From CAYVLA01 sp964549615 [NCBI: uncultured Thermococci archaeon] (GTDB lineage Archaea; CAYQAE01; CAYVLA01), in NCBI GenBank assembly GCA_964549615.1, contig CAZJVP010000057.1, positions 1 through 57,116 of the forward strand: DNA of 57,116 nucleotides. The letters run 5' to 3'. The position numbers and the translations under genes are program-made. This document shows positions 34,792 to 42,646 of this stretch, piece after piece (position 1 is the stretch's first letter; each line of letters begins with the position of its first letter). The notes under the pieces are model-generated. The model saw only the letters and a list, made by a program, of their open reading frames with translations. It had not been told where the DNA came from and did no database searches.

Positions 34792-36549
34792 ATGCTTTAC
34801 GAGGTCCTTTCCGACACCTTCCGGAGAGTAGAGGAGACTTCCAAGCGGCTGGAGATGACAAGCTATCTCGTCGAGCTCCTCAAGAAAAGCCCCCCGGATG
34901 AGATCGACAAGGTCTGCTACCTCTCAACTGGCGAGCTCCATCCTCCCTATCTTGGCATCGAGCTCGGTGTTGCGGAGAAGCTCGCCATAAGGGCCATATC
35001 CGAAGCATCCGGCATAGACACAAGGGAAGTCGTGCAGAGTTACAAGGTCAGCGGCGACCTTGGAAAGACCGTGGAGGAGATCCTCAAGAACCGGCCCCAG
35101 AGAACGCTTTCCAACCAGAGACTCACCGTCGCGCGCGTCTACGATACCCTAGACCGGATTGCCAGGGCGTCCGGCAAGGGAACCCAGGAGACCAAGATCC
35201 GTCTGCTCAGCAGCATGGTTAACGATGCCACCCCACAGGAGGCAAAGTATATCGTCAGAACGGTCGTTGGAAAACTCAGGCTAGGGATAGCCGACATGAC
35301 CCTTCTCGACGCCCTTTCGATCGCCTACGGGCAGGGAAAGCAATCAAGGCCCGACATAGAAAGGGCCTACAACCTCTCCTCCGACATCGGCTACGTCGCG
35401 CGGCTGCTCGCGGAGGGGGGCGTCGAGGCAGTGAGGAACTACAGGATAACGCTGGGCAGGCCCATCAAGCCCCAGATGGCCGAACGCCTCAAAACCCTCG
35501 ATGAAATCATGGAGAAGCTTGGCGGCAGATGCGCGGCCGAGTATAAGTACGATGGCCTTCGCATGCAAGCCCATATCTCGCCGGACCAGATCCACATTTT
35601 CTCAAGGAGACAGGAGAACATAACCGGCCAGTTTCCCGACATCGTCGAAGGGCTGAAGAAGTCGATCAAGGCCGACACGGCCATTCTGGATGGAGAATGT
35701 GTGCCCGTGGACCCGAACACGGGCGAACTCATGCCCTTCCAAGTTGTCTCCCAGAGGAGGGGCAGGAAGTACGAGATCCAGAGGATGACCGAGGAGGTTC
35801 CGGTCGTCCTCTTCCTCTTCGACGCCCTCCTCGTGGACGGAGAGGACCTCACGAGGAAGGACTACCTGTCAAGAACGGCACGCCTTTCCGACATAGTCAA
35901 GGAGAGCGAAACGGTCCGGATCGCAACCCGGCTCATATCGGATAATCCGGCCGAGATCGAGGCCTTCTTCGAAAAGGCGATCAACGAGGGCACGGAAGGC
36001 CTCGTCTGCAAATCCGTTTCCCCCGAAAGCGCGTACGAGGCGGGCAAGAGAGGCTGGATGTGGATCAAGTGGAAGAGATCCTACCGATCCGAGATGGCCG
36101 ACACCGTCGACCTGGTCGTCGTCGGGGCTTTCGCGGGCAGGGGTAGACGGGCAGGAACGTATGGTGCGCTACTCATGGCAGCCTACAACGACGAAGACGG
36201 CACTTTCGATACAACGTGCAAGCTGGGAAGCGGCTTCACCGACGAGGAGCTGTCGAGGTTGCCCAAGATGCTCGAGCCCTTCGTCACTCCCAGAAGGGAT
36301 CCCAGGATAAACGCACTGCTCGAGCCCGACGTGTGGGTCTCCCCGCGCATCGTCCTAGAGGTAATAGGCGATGAGATAACGCTCTCGCCGGTCCACACCT
36401 GCGCCTTCAATTCGATTAGGAAGGGTAGTGGATTGGCGATAAGGTTCCCCAGGCTCGTCAAGCGGAGGGAGGATCGTGGCCCCGAGGACGCTACGACCGT
36501 GAAGGAGCTGACGGAACTCTACCGCATGCAGCTCAAGCAGATCGCTTGA
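34792..36549 (+). CDS. lig: ATP-dependent DNA ligase
   Basis: 585 residues. N-terminal DNA-binding domain (about 1-215), adenylation domain with motif I EYKYDGLRMQAH (Lys252 is the AMP-accepting lysine), motif III LDGECVPVD, motif IV EGLVCKS, motif V WIKWKRSY, and a C-terminal OB domain. Length and domain order match archaeal LIG1-type ligases that seal nicks in replication and repair. It is the clearest archaeal housekeeping marker in the window. A weak TATA-like CGTATTAGG lies 20-27 nt upstream of the ATG. Confidence 0.97.
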   Translation: MLYEVLSDTFRRVEETSKRLEMTSYLVELLKKSPPDEIDKVCYLSTGELHPPYLGIELGVAEKLAIRAISEASGIDTREVVQSYKVSGDLGKTVEEILKNRPQRTLSNQRLTVARVYDTLDRIARASGKGTQETKIRLLSSMVNDATPQEAKYIVRTVVGKLRLGIADMTLLDALSIAYGQGKQSRPDIERAYNLSSDIGYVARLLAEGGVEAVRNYRITLGRPIKPQMAERLKTLDEIMEKLGGRCAAEYKYDGLRMQAHISPDQIHIFSRRQENITGQFPDIVEGLKKSIKADTAILDGECVPVDPNTGELMPFQVVSQRRGRKYEIQRMTEEVPVVLFLFDALLVDGEDLTRKDYLSRTARLSDIVKESETVRIATRLISDNPAEIEAFFEKAINEGTEGLVCKSVSPESAYEAGKRGWMWIKWKRSYRSEMADTVDLVVVGAFAGRGRRAGTYGALLMAAYNDEDGTFDTTCKLGSGFTDEELSRLPKMLEPFVTPRRDPRINALLEPDVWVSPRIVLEVIGDEITLSPVHTCAFNSIRKGSGLAIRFPRLVKRREDRGPEDATTVKELTELYRMQLKQIA

Positions 36550-36698
36550 CCGTCCTTCCCAAATGCTGTCCCAAGGTCCATAGTTTCCTCCTTCAAACCG
36601 GCAGAGCGGGGCGCCGATCATGCAACGCTCAAGAACTCAACGAGCGGGGACCGCCGCGGAATGGAGCAAGAAATCTTCGGGGGCGCACCGGCCGCGAG

Positions 36699-37343
36699 CT
36701 AAGCCGCGCAGCTTGCCAGCGCTGCCGCCGTCCCGATCCCATTCTCTGACAGAAGCCATATGACGAAGGCAGTCAGGATGCCCACCAGGAGCATGCGCGC
36801 GCCGCTTATGGCGATGCTCTCTTGGGATATGTGCCCGAGATAGGCCCCCAGGAAGACCAGCGTGGCAAATACGAGGACCAGGGAGGCAGCTAGCGCTGAT
36901 TCAAAGCCAAATAGGCCGAAATGACAGAGGATGAAGGGGATCACGGCCACGAAGGCGGTCAGCGCCGGCGACGCACCGTCGACGAAGGCAGCCCAGAACG
37001 AGACGAAACTCGAAGCTGTGTCCCACACCGTCTCGTCCAGTTGCGTCACCATCGCGCGCTCCAGTCTCTTTAGCTGGCGTGTCCTCTCGGCCCGCTCTGT
37101 CAAGTAAGTCCCAAAGAAGCCCGACATCCCCATGGCAAGGCTTGCACCCACACCAGCGCCGATCACGACCCGAGGCTCGCGGACGCGGAGGAAAGAGGTG
37201 CCCAGAACGATCCCGAGTATCGTGAGAGAGCCGTCGAACGCATTCATCACGAAGTATCTTCGAGCTATCTCATCGGCCTCGGTTATCCTCACGTACCTTC
37301 TAAACTGGCCTATTCTGTCCCCGATTCCTTTCCAAAGGACCAT
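36699..37343 (-). CDS. VIT1/CCC1-family iron or manganese transporter-like protein
   Basis: 214 residues with five TM segments. RRYFVMNAFDGSLTILGIVLG near residues 29-50 is the CCC1/VIT1 signature (first helix), followed by GMSGFFGTYLTERAERTRQLKRLERAM, the usual loop region. The family moves Fe or Mn across membranes; in archaea polarity is unproven. It lies 38 nt downstream of the DUF211 gene, with no promoter in between, so the two form an operon. Confidence 0.82.
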   Translation of the reverse strand: MVLWKGIGDRIGQFRRYVRITEADEIARRYFVMNAFDGSLTILGIVLGTSFLRVREPRVVIGAGVGASLAMGMSGFFGTYLTERAERTRQLKRLERAMVTQLDETVWDTASSFVSFWAAFVDGASPALTAFVAVIPFILCHFGLFGFESALAASLVLVFATLVFLGAYLGHISQESIAISGARMLLVGILTAFVIWLLSENGIGTAAALASCAA

Positions 37344-37381
37344 CTAGTGGTCTCTCCGCCCGCCGACGCGGGAACGCGCCG

Positions 37382-37675
37382 CTAGTGCACCCCTTCCTCC
37401 CTCTTCTCGACCGAGACCTCGTCGACGCTATGGACGCTCGCGCTGCACCCCTGGATCACGTCGAGCACGGCATCGTAGTCAACTCCAGGGCCTTCCACCG
37501 ACAGGACGACTGTCTCCGTTTCCGCATCGACTTCCCGGAGCACCGTGTGAACCGACCTAACCCCAGCAAGTTCGGCGAGAAGCTTGCTCAGTTCAAGAAT
37601 GCTGGGCTGGTGAGGCTTAAGTACGTCCAACACGACCTTCGTGACCCGGACGACTTGCGCTCCGGCCTTAGGCAA
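37382..37675 (-). CDS. DUF211 family protein
   Basis: 97 residues. VTKVVLDVLKPHQPSILELS at about 10-29 and a C-terminal SVHSVDEVSV are the conserved ends of archaeal DUF211, a small ferredoxin-like-fold protein forming ring oligomers in solved structures. No enzymatic role is known. Here it is upstream of a CCC1-type transporter in an operon with a TATA box at 37713-37720. A metal-related sensor or accessory role is inference from the neighbour. Confidence 0.88.
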   Translation of the reverse strand: MPKAGAQVVRVTKVVLDVLKPHQPSILELSKLLAELAGVRSVHTVLREVDAETETVVLSVEGPGVDYDAVLDVIQGCSASVHSVDEVSVEKREEGVH

Positions 37676-37712
37676 CTTGCATCCACCTACGGGATCGCCG
37701 GACCCCTTTCCC

Positions 37713-37720
37713 TGATAAAT
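37713..37720 (-). promoter_or_regulatory. TATA box for the DUF211-CCC1 operon
   Basis: The minus strand reads AAGATTTATCAGG; the expected start is near 37690, 15 nt before the DUF211 start codon. Confidence 0.5.
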
Positions 37721-38192
37721 CTTAGGTAGGCTCGATCACCGTTCTTGAAGGGAGACCAAACGCCCTCGCACCCATGCCGATCGGCTTCCAACTCTTGCCT
37801 CTCGCATCCAGATCCGAAGTTAACAGGGCCCCCGGAGACGAGCACCGAGGCACACCGGTGGCTTCGCTGGTCTTTAGGCTGGTCCGCCGCTCGCATTCAC
37901 GGTGGCATGGATAGCCCCACATCTCGGTCGCCCCAACTAGATTAGACCGGGCCGAGCGGAGGACCGATCTGGAGCCTCAAACGGCAAACCTCGTCGCGAT
38001 GAAGACGGAGAAGTCTCCAGCAGGGTCCTCATCCGCGAAGACCGGATGAGATCTCCCATGCGTTCCGCTTAACCTCCCGATCGTGTCACCTGCGCGAAGT
38101 GGCTCGCAGGTCTGCAGGAATCTAGAAGAGCCAACCGGCCGCGAGCGCCGAGAAGGCCCCGAGCCGAGATTCCGATTAGCTGCCTTCGAACC
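37721..38192. other. Gene-free region with strong inverted repeats; possible structured RNA
   Basis: No supported ORF. Hairpin candidates: CTCATCC/GGATGAG near 38031-38053, ACCTGCG/CGCAGGT near 38090-38115, GGAGA/TCTCC near 38010-38020, and a 7-bp pair CCATGCC (37772-37778) with GGCATGG (37904-37910). Within the latter the segment CATCCAGATCCGAAGTTAAC resembles the central loop of 5S rRNA, but helices III to V cannot be drawn cleanly. I treat it as an unproven structured RNA. Confidence 0.3.
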
Positions 38193-38951
38193 CTAGATCG
38201 GAAGCTGATCGAAGGTGTAGACGCCCATCTTCAGTTCTCGGCGGAAGCTCTCGCCCAGGGCCGTCCTGCCCTTTGTCCCCTGGAGGATGTGCCTCGCGTT
38301 CTCCATGATCTCCTCGACCGATCTTCCCAGCTCGTAGGGATCGTCCTTGACTTCCTCGAAGTTCGGAACCAAGGACCTGAAGACGCTCTCGGGAGCGATG
38401 CTTCTCCAGGATTCGAGTCCGAAGATCACCTGGAACCGCAAAGCATCTTCCGCCTTCCTCTTGGTCGCGTAGTAGCCGGAGATATCCACAACACAATCAG
38501 GATTCTCGAAGGTGGGGTAGTAGATGGCCTTGACGGAGTGAGGCTTCAGGCCCTCTTCGATCTGCTCGGGTGCGAACGCCGCCCGGCTGGCATGCGACAC
38601 GGCATCCCTGAAGATCTCGTAGGTGGCAAGCTTATCCGGGTCGCCTGGGGACCAGACATCGTTCGGATCGCACATGATGACTATCTCGGGCTTGCGCTCT
38701 CGGATGATGCGCACAACCTTCTTCTTTTCCTCAATCGTGGGCCAAACGTTGCCGCGCGGCAGGTCCAAGAAGTAGAGATCCACGTCCAAGATGGTCGCAG
38801 CTTCCTTGACCTCTTCCTTCTGATCATCCTCATACTCCATGGCGACGACCGCGCCCGACCAACCGCCCGCCCTCTTGTGTTTCATCAGGGTTCCGCCGAC
38901 GCGGACGAACTCGGCGGCGTAGGTGGCTAGACAAAGTATGTTCGAGGCCAT
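38193..38951 (-). CDS. PIG-L/LmbE-like deacetylase fold, zinc motifs lost
   Basis: 252 residues. The order of elements is PIG-L-like: N-terminal strand, GGTLMKH, ATILDVDLYFLDLPRGNVWPT, PEIVIMCDPND, PDKLATYEIFRDAVSHA. But the family zinc motif AHPDD-E appears as ATYAAEF, and the later His (HPDH) appears as PDK. The catalytic Asp and at least two zinc ligands are therefore missing. Active members remove N-acetyl groups from GlcNAc-type sugars. This copy is likely non-hydrolytic or uses another site. A TATA box lies at 38981-38988. Confidence 0.7.
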   Translation of the reverse strand: MASNILCLATYAAEFVRVGGTLMKHKRAGGWSGAVVAMEYEDDQKEEVKEAATILDVDLYFLDLPRGNVWPTIEEKKKVVRIIRERKPEIVIMCDPNDVWSPGDPDKLATYEIFRDAVSHASRAAFAPEQIEEGLKPHSVKAIYYPTFENPDCVVDISGYYATKRKAEDALRFQVIFGLESWRSIAPESVFRSLVPNFEEVKDDPYELGRSVEEIMENARHILQGTKGRTALGESFRRELKMGVYTFDQLPI

Positions 38952-38980
38952 CTCGATCGATCATACCGGATGCGATCTCC

Positions 38981-38988
38981 ATAAAAAT
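38981..38988 (-). promoter_or_regulatory. TATA box for the PIG-L-like gene
   Basis: The minus strand reads GGGATTTTTATGG, about 30-37 nt before the ATG at 38951. It is back to back with the promoter of the beta-hydroxyacid dehydrogenase. Confidence 0.45.
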
Positions 38989-39056
38989 CCCATCCTCCGG
39001 CCAACCGCCAAGCATGTTTCTTTCCCAACCCGGGCACATCCCAGGTGCACGAAACA

Positions 39057-39064
39057 GGTATAAG
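39057..39064 (+). promoter_or_regulatory. TATA box for the beta-hydroxyacid dehydrogenase
   Basis: CAGGTATAAGACC is placed 40-47 nt before the ATG at 39104, giving a leader of about 20 nt. Confidence 0.45.
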
Positions 39065-39103
39065 ACCTGCCGAAGACGTTGCCCAGCTGCACTTCCTGAG
39101 GCG

Positions 39104-39973
39104 ATGCAATTGAGGATCGGTTTCATAGGCCTCGGCATCATGGGGACGCCCATGTCGCTGAATCTTCTGAAGGCTGGGCATTCGCTGACCGTCTACAACC
39201 GAACGAGGGCAAAGTGCAAACCCCTACAGGACGCCGGGGCAAAGATTGCCGGAAACCCCGCACAGGTCGCCGCGTCAACGGACGTCATCATAACCATGGT
39301 GACCGATACGCCGGACGTCGAGCAAGTGCTCTTCGGCCCCGAAGGGGTGGCCAAGGCCATTTGCCCGGGAAAGACAGTGATCGACATGAGCACGATCTCG
39401 CCCGACAAGACCGAGAAGTTCGCGTCCCGAATCGCTGGCCTAGGAGCCGAGATGTTGGACGCCCCGGTTAGCGGAGGTCAGAAAGGCGCGGTGGAAGGAA
39501 CGCTGACAATAATGGTCGGTGGAAGGAAGGAAGTGTTCAACAGATGCATGCCGATCTTCCGGGCTCTAGGCAAGAACATATTCTACGTCGGACCCCACGG
39601 GTACGGACAGAGGATGAAGCTCGTCAATCAGGTCATCTGCGGTCTCAACATACTAGCCGTCGTGGAAGGGCTGAGATTTGCGAAGGCAGCTGGACTGGAC
39701 ATGAAGACCACGCTCGACGTTGTCTCAACGGGCGCCGCAGCTTCCTGGATGCTTTCCAACCTGGGGAGAGCCATATTGGCGGATGATTTCTCGCCCGGCT
39801 TCAGGATCGCCCTGCAATGCAAGGACTTGAGGCTGGCCAGGGAGTCCATGCTGCGCCTGGGGATGAGGGCACCTGGAACAGAACTCACGCACTCGCTCTT
39901 CGAAGAAGCCGTAAGGAAGGGCCTCGGCGATCTCGGGACGCAGGGGCTCATCAAGCTATTCGAAGCCGGATAG
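39104..39973 (+). CDS. 3-hydroxyisobutyrate / tartronate-semialdehyde reductase-family dehydrogenase
   Basis: 289 residues from the ATG at 39104; the frame is open further upstream but the Rossmann fold starts here. NAD(P)-binding GFIGLGIMGTPM (about 6-17), substrate-binding DAPVSGGQKGA, catalytic Lys in QRMKLVNQ. The family reversibly oxidises beta-hydroxyacids such as 3-hydroxyisobutyrate, glycerate or 2-hydroxy-3-oxopropionate. It is upstream of the GH38 gene on the same strand, so a role in sugar-acid catabolism is plausible but unproven. Confidence 0.88.
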   Translation: MQLRIGFIGLGIMGTPMSLNLLKAGHSLTVYNRTRAKCKPLQDAGAKIAGNPAQVAASTDVIITMVTDTPDVEQVLFGPEGVAKAICPGKTVIDMSTISPDKTEKFASRIAGLGAEMLDAPVSGGQKGAVEGTLTIMVGGRKEVFNRCMPIFRALGKNIFYVGPHGYGQRMKLVNQVICGLNILAVVEGLRFAKAAGLDMKTTLDVVSTGAAASWMLSNLGRAILADDFSPGFRIALQCKDLRLARESMLRLGMRAPGTELTHSLFEEAVRKGLGDLGTQGLIKLFEAG

Positions 39974-40101
39974 AAACGGAAGCTCCGTCGACCAAGTCAC
40001 GAATACTCTGACGCGCTCCGCCATGCAGACCTTTCTTCCTGCGTGACCGATGCAAAACACAGTTTTCAACCGAATGCGGAATCCGCGGGGCGGGAAACAA
40101 C

Positions 40102-42525
40102 TTGACAAAACCCAAACTGCACATGGTCGGGAACGCGCACATCGATCCAGTCTGGCTGTGGCGATGGCAGGACGGATTGGAGGTGGTCTTGTCGACCTGC
40201 CGAGATGCCGTCGCCCTTCTCAAGAGATATCCCTGCTACGTCTTCTCGAGGAGTTCGGCCGGAGCCTACAAATGGCTGGAACAGACGGATCCTCAGACGT
40301 TCGAGGAGATACGGAGGCTCGTTACTGAGGAAAGATGGAATATTGTGAACGGGTGGTGGGAGCAGCCGGACTGCAACATCCCTTGCGGCGAGTCTCTGAT
40401 CCGCCAGGGTCTCTACGGACAGCTCTACTTCCTGGAGAAGTTCGGCAAGGCGGCGAGGGTCGGCTACAACGTGGACACGTTCGGCCACTGCGGTACGTTG
40501 CCCCAGATACTGAGAAAGTGTGGCCTCGAGTACTACGTCTTCAGCAGGCCGGGCCGCCATGAGAAGACCCTCCCGAACGATCTTTTCCGGTGGATGGGGC
40601 CCGACGGTAGCCAGGTCCTTGCATGCCGAATCGAGGGATACGCAACGGGAAACGTCGAAGGCCTCGAAAGAAGGATCGAAAGGGCCCTTGCGCGATGCCG
40701 CGAGACCGGCATGGACTGGATGGCCTTCTACGGCAGAGGCGATCACGGCGGAGGGCCGACCGAGGAGATGATACTCAAGATACAGGAGCTGTCCGCAAAG
40801 GTCCAAGACGTTGACATAGTCTTCAGCACCCCCGACTCATTTTTCGAATCGGTCAAGGGGCGAGCGCCCGACCTGCCTGTTGTGAAGGACGAACTGCAGC
40901 ATCACTCGCGGGGATGCTATACGGTTGTATCGGAGATCAAGGCAAGGAACAGGAAGCTCGAGACCTCCCTGCTGAACGCGGAGAAGTTCTGCTCAATGGC
41001 CAGCATGCTCTTTGGCGTCCAGTACCCGCGTAGCAACTTGAGACAATCATGGGAGACCCTCCTCTTCAACCAGTTCCACGACGTATTGGCTGGCACCTCG
41101 ATCAAGCCCGCCTACATGGACGCCTTCAGGGCACTCGATGTTGCTGAGGGCGTTGCCGGTTCGGCGAGGGACTTGGCCCTCGCAGCCTTCTCCGCCAGGG
41201 TAAGAACCGTTGGGAAAGAGGGCCAACAGCTTCTCGTGTTCAACCCCGCCTACTGCGAGAGGGAGGATCCCGTGGAGTTCCAGGCCGTCTTGCCGCCGGG
41301 AGGCGATCTAGTTGCCTTGGACGAGAAGGGAGGGAAACACCCCATCCAGATCCTGTCCTCAGAAAAGGTTGATGGGAACCGGCTGGTATCCGGCGTCTTT
41401 GTGGCTAGGCTGCCGGCCTTGGGCTACAGGGTATTCTGGATAACCCAAGGCAAGGGCCCGGCCGCCTCCGACCTCCAAGCGTCCTCGAACGGGGTGGAGA
41501 ACACGTTCGTGAGGATTTCGGTCGACCCGAAGTCCGGGTTCATCGCAAGCATATTCGATAAGAGAATGGGAGCGGAGCTGCTCGCCTCGCCTAGTAGGTT
41601 CGTGGTCATCCGGGACGAAAGCGATACCTGGAGCCACGACGTCGCATCCTTCAGGGATGAGATAGGAACATTCGATCTGGAAAGGCCCCCTATCGTAAGG
41701 GCTGGGCCCGTCAGGGCATCCCTCACGATATTCGGCAGGCATGGCAGGTCCAAGGTGATCCAGACCTACATCGTCCACGCGGGAATTCCGCTCGTTGAAT
41801 GCAGGATCGACCTGGACTGGCACGAGAAACACAAGATGCTCAAGCTATCCTTCCCGGTCGCGGTGCAGAGCCCAACGGCAACCTACGAGATTCCGTATGG
41901 AATCATGAGGCGCGCCACCACCGGCGAAGAGGAGCCCGGCCAAAGGTGGCTCGATGTCTCGGGGAGGTCCGACGACGGGTCAAGACTGGGCCTTCTCTTG
42001 ATCAACGACTGCAAGTACGGCTTCGACGTTCTGGGGTCGGAGATGAGGATCAGCCTCGTGAGAAGTCCCATCTACGCCTTCCATGCGCCGCGCAAGGTCG
42101 AGCCGGGCAAGAGATACCTCTACACGGATCAAGGCAGACAAAGCATCAAGCTCGGCCTGCTCGCCCACGCTGGTTTTCAGCCGCACGTGTCCTTCGCGTA
42201 CGCCGAAAGGCTGAACAATCCGCCGATCATTCCGTTCTCGAATGCCCACGACGGACCTCTGCCCTCGACCTCCAGCCTCCTAAAAGTCAGCCCTCGCAAC
42301 GTCGTGCTGGGAGCTTTGAAGATGGGCGAACGCGACGAGAGCGTGGTCCTGCGCCTCTTCGAATCGGCAGGGAGGAGAACGAAGTCGAAGGTGAGATTCC
42401 CCCTCTGGGGACTGGAGTTTTCATTCCCCCTTGCCCCATGGGAGATAAAGACCGTCAAGATCTCGAAAGCGGGCCGGGCAACGGAGACCAATATGTTGGA
42501 GATGCCACCAGCCAGCGGATCCTAG
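40102..42525 (+). CDS. GH38 alpha-mannosidase-family glycoside hydrolase
   Basis: 807 residues from a TTG. The zinc and nucleophile motifs are clear: NAHIDPVWLW (His13, Asp15), GWWEQPDCNIPCGE, YNVDTFGHCG (Asp125 nucleophile), and a later HHSRGCYT zinc-site segment. A middle three-helix domain (with FNQFHDVLAGT) and C-terminal beta-domains follow. GH38 enzymes remove alpha-mannose from glycans. No signal peptide is seen, so it acts on imported oligosaccharides. It heads the 40-48 kb gene series. Confidence 0.9.
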   Translation: MTKPKLHMVGNAHIDPVWLWRWQDGLEVVLSTCRDAVALLKRYPCYVFSRSSAGAYKWLEQTDPQTFEEIRRLVTEERWNIVNGWWEQPDCNIPCGESLIRQGLYGQLYFLEKFGKAARVGYNVDTFGHCGTLPQILRKCGLEYYVFSRPGRHEKTLPNDLFRWMGPDGSQVLACRIEGYATGNVEGLERRIERALARCRETGMDWMAFYGRGDHGGGPTEEMILKIQELSAKVQDVDIVFSTPDSFFESVKGRAPDLPVVKDELQHHSRGCYTVVSEIKARNRKLETSLLNAEKFCSMASMLFGVQYPRSNLRQSWETLLFNQFHDVLAGTSIKPAYMDAFRALDVAEGVAGSARDLALAAFSARVRTVGKEGQQLLVFNPAYCEREDPVEFQAVLPPGGDLVALDEKGGKHPIQILSSEKVDGNRLVSGVFVARLPALGYRVFWITQGKGPAASDLQASSNGVENTFVRISVDPKSGFIASIFDKRMGAELLASPSRFVVIRDESDTWSHDVASFRDEIGTFDLERPPIVRAGPVRASLTIFGRHGRSKVIQTYIVHAGIPLVECRIDLDWHEKHKMLKLSFPVAVQSPTATYEIPYGIMRRATTGEEEPGQRWLDVSGRSDDGSRLGLLLINDCKYGFDVLGSEMRISLVRSPIYAFHAPRKVEPGKRYLYTDQGRQSIKLGLLAHAGFQPHVSFAYAERLNNPPIIPFSNAHDGPLPSTSSLLKVSPRNVVLGALKMGERDESVVLRLFESAGRRTKSKVRFPLWGLEFSFPLAPWEIKTVKISKAGRATETNMLEMPPASGS

Positions 42526-42646
42526 GCCGCCCGAACCAAGTCAGCGGGGGTCCCCGTCCTTTTTCGACGTCTCCGACCAGGACAACACATTTCCAGACTC
42601 TGGGTAGCCGCACGACCGAGGCGGAATCTTGAATCCCAGCGCCGCA

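Noticed and set aside
37772-37910. 5S rRNA call
   Set aside because: The core loop resembles 5S but helix III has only three pairs and helices IV and V could not be drawn; kept as an unproven structured region.
41799-42632. 277-codon frame over the end of the GH38 gene
   Set aside because: Fully inside the GH38 frame; composition (Arg, Pro, Gly) typical of an out-of-frame reading.
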